Source: Cellulophaga sp. 20_2_10 (GTDB lineage Bacteria > Bacteroidota > Bacteroidia > Flavobacteriales > Flavobacteriaceae). From it: a stretch of DNA of 64,000 bases. The translations under genes and the position numbers were made by a program. The notes under the pieces were generated by a model. It worked only from the letters and a program-made list of their open reading frames with translations. It searched no databases and was not told the origin of the DNA. The stretch spans positions 806,001 to 870,000 of the forward strand of contig NZ_JAMCOJ010000001.1 in the NCBI RefSeq assembly GCF_023476645.1, in the 5' to 3' direction. Below, in pieces: positions 16,579 to 25,618 of this stretch (position 1 is its first letter; every line of letters starts with the position of its first letter).

Positions 16579-18381
16579 CTACTCTCTCATAGATTCAAGT
16601 ATTTTTTCTTCATTTTTTTTTGCAGAAAAATTAAGAGCACATTCTATTAAAGCTAAATGAGAATACGCTTGAGGGAAATTACCCAAAAGTCTTTTTGTTT
16701 TAAAATCGACATCTTCACTAAACAGACCTAAGTGGTTGCTATACCCTAGTAACTTATCAAAATACATACGTGCTTTTTCTTCTTCACCTATTTTAAACAA
16801 ACTGTTTATAAACCAGAATGTACAAATAGTAAAAGATGAAGATGGGAGTCCAAAATCGTCTTCATTCTTATATCTATATAACAAACCGTCATTACATAGG
16901 TTTTCTTCTACAGCTTTAACTGTTGCAACAAACTTTGGATGCTTAGCGTGTATAAATCCGTAAGATTCCATTAACAAAACAGAAGCATCTAAATCTGTAG
17001 ACCCGTAGGACTGTGTAAATGCATTTACGTCGTCATTCCAAGCATTATCGTGAATATCCCGTTTAATTTCTTGTTCTAACTTGGTCCACTTTTCAATTTT
17101 GTGGCTTTTATCAAAGATTCTAGCAACTTTAATAGCTCTATCTATTGCGACCCAGCATAGCACTTTTGAAAATGTAAAGTGACGATCTTCTGCCCTAAAT
17201 TCCCAAATACCTTTATCTGCTTCTTTCCAGTGCTTTTCTACAATCCAAACAATACCTTTTGTTATACCCCACAAATCTTCTCCATTTTCTAAATCGGTAG
17301 AAAACTTAACAAGCTGTTCGTAAATAACATCCATAAGAATGCCATAAATATCGTTCTGCTTTTGCTTGTAGGCTGCGTTACCAACACGTACAGGTTTAGA
17401 CCCTTTGTAACCCTCTAGATGTTCTAAGGTTTCTTCCGTTAGTTGTTTTTCACCATTAATACCATACATTATTTGCAACTTCTCATCCTTATCTGGTATA
17501 AGGTTTATAATAAATTGCAAGTATCTTTTGGCTACATTTTTATGTCCTAGTTCGGACATAACTTTTATAACCATTGATGCATCTCTAATCCAACAAAAAC
17601 GGTAATCCCAGTTTCTTACTTCACCTATTGTCTCTGGCAAAGAGGTTGTTGCTGCTGCTAAAACGGCTCCAGTTTTATCGTAAGTTAATAGCTTTAAAGT
17701 TATAGAACTTCTATTTATTTCGTCATTATATAATTCGTAATTCGGTATTTTTCCACTCCAGTTTAACCAATAAACCTTAGTACGCTGCTGCTCTAAATAA
17801 ACATTTTTTACTGTTGGTAAAAAAATCTTCTCGTTGTAACCAAACAAAAAATAACCATCTTCAGTTAGTTCTATTTCATTACCACCTACTACATGTTCTT
17901 TATTAAATGAAGTATATAAAAAAACGGTATCAAATTTTTCTCCGTGAGTTAAACTCGTAATAAAGTCCTTTTTAATATATGTTTTTGTTTCACCAGCCGC
18001 ATATTCTAACTTAGGGTTATACAACACTTTAAAAGTTGGTTTACCAGAAACATACCGTAAATAACGTGCAATTTCTGGAGGCGAGTAATAAGAACCATCC
18101 TCGGTCTTATAACGAGGCATAAAATCACGTACTTCAAAAATATGCTCACCATTACTATATGTGGTAACTAATATTGCCGTCTGTTTTATATAATTCTGTG
18201 TAATTTTATAATCACTACTTGTTAGGATTTCAAAACTACCTCCTTTATTCTCGTCTAAAATTTTAGCAAAAACCGAAGAAGAATCAAATGCAGGTAAACA
18301 ACTCCATTCTATTGCACCATTCTTAGAGATAAGGGCTGCGCTTCTACAATTTCCTATAATTCCATAGTCTAAATTATCCAT
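16579..18381 (-). CDS. Glycoside hydrolase family 15 protein (glucoamylase/trehalase type)
   Basis: A 600-aa GH15 enzyme. The N-terminal beta domain starts with the family hallmark DYGIIGNCRSAALISKNGAIEWSCLPAFDSSSVFA, and the catalytic (alpha/alpha)6 barrel shows RNWDYRFCWIRDASM, WGITKGIVWIVEKHW (in the region of the general acid) and LGNFPQAYSHLALIECAL near the C-terminus. No signal peptide, so it is cytoplasmic. It is divergent from a trehalose-6-phosphate synthase/phosphatase gene (102 bp apart), which makes a trehalase activity more likely than starch breakdown, although GH15 members act on various alpha-glucosides. Confidence 0.9.
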   Translation of the reverse strand: MDNLDYGIIGNCRSAALISKNGAIEWSCLPAFDSSSVFAKILDENKGGSFEILTSSDYKITQNYIKQTAILVTTYSNGEHIFEVRDFMPRYKTEDGSYYSPPEIARYLRYVSGKPTFKVLYNPKLEYAAGETKTYIKKDFITSLTHGEKFDTVFLYTSFNKEHVVGGNEIELTEDGYFLFGYNEKIFLPTVKNVYLEQQRTKVYWLNWSGKIPNYELYNDEINRSSITLKLLTYDKTGAVLAAATTSLPETIGEVRNWDYRFCWIRDASMVIKVMSELGHKNVAKRYLQFIINLIPDKDEKLQIMYGINGEKQLTEETLEHLEGYKGSKPVRVGNAAYKQKQNDIYGILMDVIYEQLVKFSTDLENGEDLWGITKGIVWIVEKHWKEADKGIWEFRAEDRHFTFSKVLCWVAIDRAIKVARIFDKSHKIEKWTKLEQEIKRDIHDNAWNDDVNAFTQSYGSTDLDASVLLMESYGFIHAKHPKFVATVKAVEENLCNDGLLYRYKNEDDFGLPSSSFTICTFWFINSLFKIGEEEKARMYFDKLLGYSNHLGLFSEDVDFKTKRLLGNFPQAYSHLALIECALNFSAKKNEEKILESMRE

Positions 18382-18483
18382 ATAATAAATTAGGGTTAAA
18401 CATTTCTAATTAGTAGGTTTTATTACCAATTTTATCGAAATTTATACAAAAATCAATTAAATACTACCAAAAAATACCGATTT

Positions 18484-20691
18484 ATGAGTAAAACTATCAT
18501 TATCTCAAATAGACTACCAGTACAATTGGAAATTCATAATAATGAAATAAAAACAACACCCAGCGTTGGCGGATTGGCAACAGGGATGAAATCTGTACAC
18601 TCTGGAAGTAACGATTTATGGATAGGATGGAGCGGTTTAACGGATGAAAATATACCCGAAAATTTAGAAAGTAAGATAGATGCTACTTTAAAAGATCACG
18701 GTTGCGCAAAAGTTAAATTAAATGCAGAAGAGGTAGATGGTTTTTATTTTGGTTTTAGTAACAGAACAATTTGGCCATTATTTCATTATTTTTTAGAATA
18801 TTCAGAGTTTGAACTTGATAATTGGGAAATATACAAAGCGGTAAATCAAAAATTTGCAGATGAAATTATAGCCAAAGCAGATGATGATGATATTATTTGG
18901 GTCCACGATTACCAACTAATGTTAGTCCCTCAGATGGTTAAAGAAAAGAAACCAGACATTTCTATTGGTTTCTTTTTACATATTCCTTTTCCTTCTTATG
19001 AAATATTTAGAACACTACCATGGCGTGAAGAAATCTTAAGAGGTCTGCTAGGGTCAGATTTAATTGGTTTTCATACGTACGATTATGAAAGACATTTTTT
19101 AAGCTCGGTTAGACGTTTACTAGGTTTAGATGTTAGTTTTAATGAAGTACATATAGAAAATAGAATTGTAAAAGTAGATTCTTTTCCTATGGGAATAGAT
19201 TACAAAAAATTTAGTGAAGCGGGCAAAGCAAATTCACTAAACGTTAGAGAAAAGCAATCAGACTTTCAACAACGATTAAATTCACACAAAGAATCTACAA
19301 AAGATGCCAAACTAATTTTATCTATAGATAGATTAGATTATACAAAAGGAATTGCAAAAAGATTAAACGCTTTTGAATACTTTTTAAATAAGCACCCTGA
19401 ATACAAAGAAAAAGTTAGGCTAATCATTTTAGCTGTACCATCTAGATCTAACGTACCACAATACCAATTATTAAAAAAAGAAGTTGATGAATTAGTAGGT
19501 AGAATTAACGGAGAATTCTCTACTGTAAACTGGACACCAATCTGGTATTTCTACAGATCTATGCCGTTTGAAAACTTAATAGATTTATATACCTCTTGTG
19601 ATATTGCTTGGCTTACTCCTATTCGTGATGGTATGAATCTTGTAGCCAAAGAATACATTGCGACAAGAACAGATAAAACCGGCGTTTTAATTTTAAGTGA
19701 AATGGCTGGCTCTGCTAATGAGATGAATGAGTCACTACTAATTAACCCAAATAATTTTGAACAGACTGTAGACGCCTTGCAACAAGCAATTAATATGCCT
19801 ATTGAAGAACAACAAGAACGCAATGATATTCTACAAAAGAGATTAGAACGTTACAATGTTGAAAAATGGGCTAACGATTTTGTTAATTCCTTAAAAGAAC
19901 AAAAAGAAAACAGCATTTCTTACGTATCTAAAAAACTAGGAAAAGAACTTTTAAATACTGTAGAAAAAAATTATAAATCTGCTAAAAAGAGACTGCTATT
20001 TATAGATTACGACGGTACTTTAGCTGCTTTTAAGAATGATCCACAAAAGGCTAGTCCAGATGAAGAGTTATACGATTTACTAGATAATATAGCTGCACAA
20101 CCAAATACAGATATGTATTTAATTAGCGGTAGAGATAAAGAAACTTTTACCAAGTGGTTTTTGCATAAAAAGTATAATATGATTGTAGAACACGGTGTTT
20201 GGATTTCTCAAAACGGAGAAGAGTTTAGAATGCTAGAGAATGTAAAAAAGGAATGGATGCAAAAAATTCATCCTGTTTTAGAATCTTTTGTAGACCGTAC
20301 GCCTGGTAGTTTTATTGAAGTGAAAAATTACTCCTTAGCTTGGCACTACAGAAAAACCGATCCAGATTTTGGAAACAAAAGAGCTACAGAATTAAATACT
20401 GTACTAACTAGTTTAATTGCTAATGACGATTTAAGCGTGTTAAACGGTAATAAAGTAATGGAAATAAAAAGTAGCAACGTAAACAAAGGACGTGCTGCCA
20501 TGCGTGTTTATAATGATGATGCCTATGATTTTGTTTTTGCTATAGGTGATGATTGGACAGATGAGTTTATGTTTCAAGAACTACCAGAAAGTGCTATTAC
20601 GGTAAAAGTAGGGCACCAAAAAACACAAGCAAAATATTTTGTAGATGGCACTGCAGATGTACGTAAATTACTGAAACGCTTTTTAGAATAA
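18484..20691 (+). CDS. otsAB: Bifunctional trehalose-6-phosphate synthase / phosphatase
   Basis: A 735-aa fusion. Residues 1 to about 480 are a GT20 synthase that makes trehalose-6-phosphate from UDP-glucose and glucose-6-phosphate: SNRLPVQLE, GGLATGMKS, WVHDYQLMLVP, IGFFLHIPFPSYEIFRTLPWR, SIDRLDYTKGI and TPIRDGMNLVAKEY. From about residue 500 follows a HAD phosphatase: LLFIDYDGTLAAF with nucleophile Asp (about 507), LISGRDKETF, and AIGDDWTDEFMF, which releases free trehalose. The fused form is common in Bacteroidota. Trehalose would serve as osmolyte or stress protectant, with the divergent GH15 enzyme as the likely degradative partner. Confidence 0.96.
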   Translation: MSKTIIISNRLPVQLEIHNNEIKTTPSVGGLATGMKSVHSGSNDLWIGWSGLTDENIPENLESKIDATLKDHGCAKVKLNAEEVDGFYFGFSNRTIWPLFHYFLEYSEFELDNWEIYKAVNQKFADEIIAKADDDDIIWVHDYQLMLVPQMVKEKKPDISIGFFLHIPFPSYEIFRTLPWREEILRGLLGSDLIGFHTYDYERHFLSSVRRLLGLDVSFNEVHIENRIVKVDSFPMGIDYKKFSEAGKANSLNVREKQSDFQQRLNSHKESTKDAKLILSIDRLDYTKGIAKRLNAFEYFLNKHPEYKEKVRLIILAVPSRSNVPQYQLLKKEVDELVGRINGEFSTVNWTPIWYFYRSMPFENLIDLYTSCDIAWLTPIRDGMNLVAKEYIATRTDKTGVLILSEMAGSANEMNESLLINPNNFEQTVDALQQAINMPIEEQQERNDILQKRLERYNVEKWANDFVNSLKEQKENSISYVSKKLGKELLNTVEKNYKSAKKRLLFIDYDGTLAAFKNDPQKASPDEELYDLLDNIAAQPNTDMYLISGRDKETFTKWFLHKKYNMIVEHGVWISQNGEEFRMLENVKKEWMQKIHPVLESFVDRTPGSFIEVKNYSLAWHYRKTDPDFGNKRATELNTVLTSLIANDDLSVLNGNKVMEIKSSNVNKGRAAMRVYNDDAYDFVFAIGDDWTDEFMFQELPESAITVKVGHQKTQAKYFVDGTADVRKLLKRFLE

Positions 20692-20710
20692 TTTTAGGCT
20701 TTAGGTTTAG

Positions 20711-20718
20711 TACTTTTG
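20711..20718 (+). promoter_or_regulatory. -7 promoter element of the MFS-M28 unit
   Basis: TACTTTTG matches TANNTTTG perfectly and lies 31 bases before the TTG start codon. Confidence 0.6.
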
Positions 20719-20749
20719 TACGACCAACCAAAAACCTAAAATTAGTAAC

Positions 20750-21916
20750 TTGACAAGGAAAGTTTATATTTTACCATTATTAATAGTCTCGCAATTTGCG
20801 TGTACATCTTTATGGTTTGCTGGCAATGCCATTGTAGACGATTTAGCCTTAAAAACAGGCTTAGGAGATAGTATTATTGGCTATGTTCTATCTTCTGTAC
20901 AATTGGGTTTTATTTTAGGTACTTTGGTCTTTGCTTTATTAATGATTGCAGACCGGTTTTCTCCTTCTAAAGTTTTTGCTATTTGCGCTTTATGTGCTGC
21001 GCTTTGTAATTTTAGTTTGCTGGCAGATACTATTACAAAATGGCATATTTTAGGAGCACGTTTTGGCACTGGTTTTTTCTTAGCAGGAATTTACCCTGTA
21101 GGTATGAAAATAGCCTCTGATTATTATAAAGACGGACTTGGGAAAGCATTAGGCTATTTGGTTGGTGCACTTGTTTTAGGCACAGCTTTTCCTTTTTTAA
21201 TAAGTGGCTTAGGCTGGGGTAGCAATTATCAAACTATAGTACAAGCAACTTCTATACTCGCTATTTTAGGAGGCTTACTTGTTCTACTACTTGTTCCTAA
21301 TGGTCCGTTTAGAAAACAAAGCTCTAAATTAGAACTAAAAGCAGGAATACAACTATTTAAGAATCCCATATTCTCTAAAGCTGCACTAGGCTATTTTGGG
21401 CATATGTGGGAACTGTACGCTTTTTGGGCCTTCACACCATTAGCCATAAAAACAATAAACAGCATACAAAACATAAACTATTCTGTACCATTACTAACTT
21501 TTATAGTTATTGCACTAGGGGCATTTTCTTGTGCTCTTGGAGGTTACTTTTCTAAAAAATATGGCAGTTACAAAGTTGCCGTTATTTCTTTATTTATCTC
21601 TGGGGTATTTTGTTTTATATCTCCCTTATTATTTCAGCTACCTGCAGTATTCTTTTTCATTGGTTGGTGTGTTTGGGGAATGGCAGTAACCGCAGATTCG
21701 CCCCAATTTTCTAGTCTTGTTGCGCAAGCAGCACCAGCAGAGTTAAAAGGTACCGCTTTAACTATTGTAAATTCTATAGGGTTTGCTATTAGTATTATTA
21801 GTATTCAACTTTTAGCTGCTTTAACTACTAAAATAAATACTCCTTTAATTTTCTTATTTTTAGGAGTTGGACCATTAATTGGCTTATTCGCATTGCTAAA
21901 AAAGAAATACAACTAA
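20750..21916 (+). CDS. MFS transporter
   Basis: A 388-aa major-facilitator carrier with 12 predicted membrane helices, beginning ILPLLIVSQFACTSLWFAGNAI. The loop 2/3 signature appears as LMIADRFSPSKVF, and GTGFFLAGIYPVGMKIASDYY covers helices 4-5. The substrate cannot be read from the sequence. The start is TTG at 20750 (MTRKVYILP); no ATG gives a full first helix. The M28 peptidase gene follows after 20 bp and is probably co-transcribed. Confidence 0.88.
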   Translation: MTRKVYILPLLIVSQFACTSLWFAGNAIVDDLALKTGLGDSIIGYVLSSVQLGFILGTLVFALLMIADRFSPSKVFAICALCAALCNFSLLADTITKWHILGARFGTGFFLAGIYPVGMKIASDYYKDGLGKALGYLVGALVLGTAFPFLISGLGWGSNYQTIVQATSILAILGGLLVLLLVPNGPFRKQSSKLELKAGIQLFKNPIFSKAALGYFGHMWELYAFWAFTPLAIKTINSIQNINYSVPLLTFIVIALGAFSCALGGYFSKKYGSYKVAVISLFISGVFCFISPLLFQLPAVFFFIGWCVWGMAVTADSPQFSSLVAQAAPAELKGTALTIVNSIGFAISIISIQLLAALTTKINTPLIFLFLGVGPLIGLFALLKKKYN

Positions 21917-21936
21917 CTCACATAAAAACTAAAAAA

Positions 21937-23274
21937 ATGACTCTTAAAAAATTATTCTCGCTCTTATTTCTGTTTGGAACAATAGTACTTAGCGCCCAAA
22001 CAAGCTCTAAAATTTATGATATCATTAATTCCGTATCGGAAGAGCGTATAAAAAGTGATGTAACTACTCTTGCTAATTTTGGAACTAGAAATACGTTTAG
22101 TGACACTGTTTCTAACACCAGAGGAATTGGTGCAGCTAGAAGATGGATAAAATCTAAATTTGATAACATGTCTTCCCAATGTAGTAATTGTTTAAATGTA
22201 TTTTATCAGAAAGATTTTGTTACAAAAAAAGGAAACAATAGAGTACCACACGACGCCTGGGTTGTTAATGTTGTTGCGATACAAAAAGGCACAAAATACC
22301 CTAACAGATATATAATAATGAGTGGCGATATAGACTCGCGCGCTAGTGACACTATGGATTTTACTACAGATGCTCCTGGAGCAAATGACAATGCTAGCGG
22401 TATGGCTGGTACTATGGAGGCTGCCCGTGTTTTATCAAAATACAAATTTGAAAATAGCATTATATACGTTGGGTTATCTGGTGAAGAACAGGGTTTATTT
22501 GGCGGCGCCGGTTTAGCTGCATATGCACAAGAAAAAGAATGGGAAATTATTGGCATTCTTAACAATGACATGATTGGGAATATTAAAGGGGTAGACGGCG
22601 TTATTAGCAATAGAGATTTTAGAATTTTTTCTGAACCTGTACCTGCTAACGAAACAGAAAGACAACGTAAAGCAAGACGTTTTTATGGAGGTGAAGTAGA
22701 TGGTATTTCTCGTCAATTAGCTCGCTACATTCACAAAAATGTAAAAACATATATGCCAGAAATGAATCCTATGATGATTTACAGACTAGATAGGTTTGGT
22801 AGAGGTGGTCATCACAGACCTTTTAACGACCTTGGCTTTCCAGGAATACGTATTATGGAAGCGCATGAAAATTACACACAACAACACCAAGATATTAGAA
22901 CCGAGAATGGTATTGCTTATGGGGATGTTGTAGAACACGTTAATTTTGGATATGCTAAAAAACTAACTGCTGTAAATGCACTAACAATGGCAAATTTAGC
23001 TTGGGCGCCACCTGCCCCTAAAACCGTGAAAATTGGTGGTATTGTAGAAGCTTCTGCAAAATTTGAGTGGTCTGCTGTAGAGGGTGCGGTAGGTTATAAA
23101 ATATACTGGAGAGACACCACCTCACCTACTTGGGACCATAGTAAATATGTTGGCAATGTAACAGAACAAATATTAAAAGGTATTGTTATAGATAATTCAT
23201 TTTTTGGCGTTGCTGCTGTTGGCAAAGATGGTTTTGAGAGTGTTGTTGTTTTTCCAAACCAGATTATGAGATAA
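21937..23274 (+). CDS. Exported M28 family zinc peptidase
   Basis: A 445-aa secreted peptidase with a signal peptide ending VLSAQ (residue 21). The M28 co-catalytic zinc site is recognisable: SGDIDS (130-134), PGANDNASG with Asp151, SGEEQGLFGG with Glu183/184, NNDMIGN with Asp211, and a His in RIMEAHENYTQQHQD near residue 310. The first metal ligand is Asp131 where most M28 enzymes have His. Residues about 355-445 form a fibronectin-III-like tail (AKFEWSAVEGAVGYKIYWRD). It probably acts in the periplasm as an aminopeptidase on peptides imported or released there. Confidence 0.88.
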   Translation: MTLKKLFSLLFLFGTIVLSAQTSSKIYDIINSVSEERIKSDVTTLANFGTRNTFSDTVSNTRGIGAARRWIKSKFDNMSSQCSNCLNVFYQKDFVTKKGNNRVPHDAWVVNVVAIQKGTKYPNRYIIMSGDIDSRASDTMDFTTDAPGANDNASGMAGTMEAARVLSKYKFENSIIYVGLSGEEQGLFGGAGLAAYAQEKEWEIIGILNNDMIGNIKGVDGVISNRDFRIFSEPVPANETERQRKARRFYGGEVDGISRQLARYIHKNVKTYMPEMNPMMIYRLDRFGRGGHHRPFNDLGFPGIRIMEAHENYTQQHQDIRTENGIAYGDVVEHVNFGYAKKLTAVNALTMANLAWAPPAPKTVKIGGIVEASAKFEWSAVEGAVGYKIYWRDTTSPTWDHSKYVGNVTEQILKGIVIDNSFFGVAAVGKDGFESVVVFPNQIMR

Positions 23275-23344
23275 CATTAACTTAATTTTAAAATTAAATT
23301 CTAAGCTAAAGAGCTATATTTGCTCAGCTAAAAAAACACCACAA

Positions 23345-23800
23345 ATGAAATACGGAATACTAATACTAGTTTTTACATTATTTATTTCTTGTAAAAACGA
23401 TGACAATGTAGATTACACAGAAAAAAACGAAAAAGAAATTAAAGCTTACATAGAGGACAATAGCTTAACGGCTTTAAAAAGTCCAACAGGTTTATATTAT
23501 GTAATTAATGACGAAGGAACAGGCTTAAGACCTACTACAACATCTGATGTTACTGTAGCTTACAAAGGATATTTTACAGATGGTAATACTTTTGATGAAA
23601 GTGATGCTAACGGTATTTCTTTTAACTTACAACAAGTAATTGCTGGTTGGACGGAAGGTATTACTTATTTTAAAGAAGGTGGTAACGGTATTTTACTTGT
23701 ACCATCTAGATTAGGATACGGAGATAGCGGTCGTGGTTCTATACCAGGAGGGGCTGTTTTAGTTTTTGATATAAACTTACTTAGCGTTAACCAGAACTAA
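23345..23800 (+). CDS. FKBP-type peptidyl-prolyl isomerase lipoprotein
   Basis: A 151-aa lipoprotein (lipobox LFISC, mature Cys at residue 16) with one FKBP domain at about residues 45-150: VTVAYKGYFTDGNTFDES, VIAGWTEGITYFKEGGNGILLVPSRLGYGDSG and SIPGGAVLVFDINLL. The active-site aromatic residues are mostly kept. It would assist folding of periplasmic or outer-membrane proteins. It follows the M28 gene by 70 bp and is closed by a terminator. Confidence 0.92.
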   Translation: MKYGILILVFTLFISCKNDDNVDYTEKNEKEIKAYIEDNSLTALKSPTGLYYVINDEGTGLRPTTTSDVTVAYKGYFTDGNTFDESDANGISFNLQQVIAGWTEGITYFKEGGNGILLVPSRLGYGDSGRGSIPGGAVLVFDINLLSVNQN

Positions 23801-23819
23801 GCACACTTTACAATATTAT

Positions 23820-23855
23820 AAAGCCATTAAAGAGGAAACTTTTTAATGGCTTTTT
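23820..23855 (+). terminator. Terminator after the FKBP gene
   Basis: A 12-bp stem (AAAGCCATTAAA with TTTAATGGCTTT, 10-base loop) followed by T residues. Confidence 0.88.
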
Positions 23856-23881
23856 CCTTTTATAAGAACTTTAGATAAGTA

Positions 23882-23889
23882 TATATTTG
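23882..23889 (+). promoter_or_regulatory. -7 promoter element of the M1 peptidase gene
   Basis: TATATTTG, a perfect TANNTTTG match, lies 23 bases before the start codon and just after the preceding terminator. Confidence 0.65.
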
Positions 23890-23912
23890 TAAGACTAACA
23901 ACTACTACTCTT

Positions 23913-25535
23913 ATGAAAAAAACTTTTTTACTAAGCGCTGCCATTCTTTTTAGCTTTGGTGTTATAGCTCAAAAAACATTTACAAAAACCGACACGCTAC
24001 GTGGCACTATTACACCAGAACGTATTTGGTGGGATCTAAATTATTACGATTTAGATGTAACTGTAGATCCTGCTAAGAAATATATTTCTGGTAAAAATAC
24101 TATTAGATATACTGTTTTAGAAAATAACCAAGTGCTTCAGGTAGATTTGCAACCGCCCTTAAAGATTACAAAAGTGATGCAAAAAGGTAAAAAACTAAAA
24201 TTTACCTCAGCTATAAATGCTCATTTTATCAAACTAAAACAAAAGCAACAAGTTGGTGCTGTGAACGAAATTGTTGTGTATTATGAAGGCAGTCCAAAAG
24301 AAGCTGTAAACGCTCCCTGGGATGGTGGTTTTTCTTGGTCTAAAGATGAAAATGGAAAGCCATTTGTTGCTACATCTTGTCAAGGTTTAGGCGCTAGTGT
24401 TTGGTGGCCAAACAAAGACCATATGTACGACGAGGTAGATAGTATGCGCATTAGCGTTACAAACCCTAAAGATTTATCTAATATCTCTAACGGAAGGCTA
24501 GAAAAAATTGAAGAACATGCAAACACAGTAACATCTCATTGGGTCGTTAAAAACCCAATTAATAATTATGGTGTTAATGTTAATATTGGTGATTATGTAC
24601 ATTTTTCTGAAGTGTATCAAGGTGAAAAAGGTCCTTTAGACATGAATTATTATGTGCTACGTGATAATTTAGAAAAGGCGAAAGTACATTTTAAAGATGC
24701 TCCTAAAATGATGAAAGCTTTTGAGCATTGGTTTGGGCCTTATCCTTTTTATGAAGACGGCTACAAACTAGTTGAAGCACCATATTTAGGAATGGAACAC
24801 CAAAGCTCTGTTACGTATGGCAATAAATATATGCAAGGGTATATGGGTAACGATTTTTCTGGTTCTGGCTGGGGGCTAAAGTTCGATTATCTAATTATTC
24901 ATGAATCTGGTCACGAATGGTTTGCAAACAATATTACCAATAAAGATATTGCAGATATGTGGATTCACGAGAGCTTTACAACGTACTCTGAAAGTTTATT
25001 TTTAGACTATTACTACGGCACACAAGCTGCTAATGAATATATTATTGGCTTACGAAGAAATATTGCTAATGACATACCTATTATTGGTCATTACAATGTA
25101 AACGACGAGGGCTCTGGTGATATGTACTTTAAAGGTGCTAATATGATACATACTATTAGACAATTGGTAGATAATGATGAAAAATGGAGACGTATTCTAA
25201 GAGGTCTAAATAAAGAATTTTACCATTCTGTTGTAACTACAGAACAAATTGAAGACTACTTAAGTCATCAATCTGGAATAGACTTAACTACCGTTTTTAA
25301 TCAGTATTTAAGAGACACACGCATTCCTAACTTAGAATATAAATTAGAAAACAACAACCTAAAGTATAGGTATACCAATACTGTAGCTGATTTTGAGATG
25401 CCTTTAAAAGTAGTAATTAACCAAAAAGAACAATGGATATTCCCTTCTGTTGATTGGAAAACAACTAAAGTTTCTTCTGCAAACGCTACTGTTGTTTTTA
25501 ATCCTAATTTTTACATCAATCTAAAAAAGATTTAA
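23913..25535 (+). CDS. Exported M1 family aminopeptidase
   Basis: A 540-aa zinc aminopeptidase with a signal peptide ending VIAQ (residue 20). The substrate-recognition motif is YLGMEHQSS (GAMEN-like, 291-298). The zinc site HESGH is at 330-334 and the third ligand Glu353 in WIHESFTTYSE keeps exact HEXXH-X18-E spacing. The chain is shorter than E. coli PepN because the C-terminal helical domain is reduced. It is monocistronic, with its own promoter and a bidirectional terminator shared with the M16 gene. Role: periplasmic peptide trimming. Confidence 0.93.
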   Translation: MKKTFLLSAAILFSFGVIAQKTFTKTDTLRGTITPERIWWDLNYYDLDVTVDPAKKYISGKNTIRYTVLENNQVLQVDLQPPLKITKVMQKGKKLKFTSAINAHFIKLKQKQQVGAVNEIVVYYEGSPKEAVNAPWDGGFSWSKDENGKPFVATSCQGLGASVWWPNKDHMYDEVDSMRISVTNPKDLSNISNGRLEKIEEHANTVTSHWVVKNPINNYGVNVNIGDYVHFSEVYQGEKGPLDMNYYVLRDNLEKAKVHFKDAPKMMKAFEHWFGPYPFYEDGYKLVEAPYLGMEHQSSVTYGNKYMQGYMGNDFSGSGWGLKFDYLIIHESGHEWFANNITNKDIADMWIHESFTTYSESLFLDYYYGTQAANEYIIGLRRNIANDIPIIGHYNVNDEGSGDMYFKGANMIHTIRQLVDNDEKWRRILRGLNKEFYHSVVTTEQIEDYLSHQSGIDLTTVFNQYLRDTRIPNLEYKLENNNLKYRYTNTVADFEMPLKVVINQKEQWIFPSVDWKTTKVSSANATVVFNPNFYINLKKI

Positions 25536-25564
25536 ATAAATAATATGTTACTTTTCAGAATAAA

Positions 25565-25599
25565 AAAAATCCGCTTTACAAGGTGTAAAGCGGATTTTT
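25565..25599. terminator. Bidirectional terminator between M1 and M16 peptidase genes
   Basis: A perfect 16-bp stem (AAAAATCCGCTTTACA and its complement) around a 3-base loop, U-rich on both strands. Confidence 0.92.
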
Positions 25600-25618
25600 T
25601 TAGGTTTAAAACTGTGGT

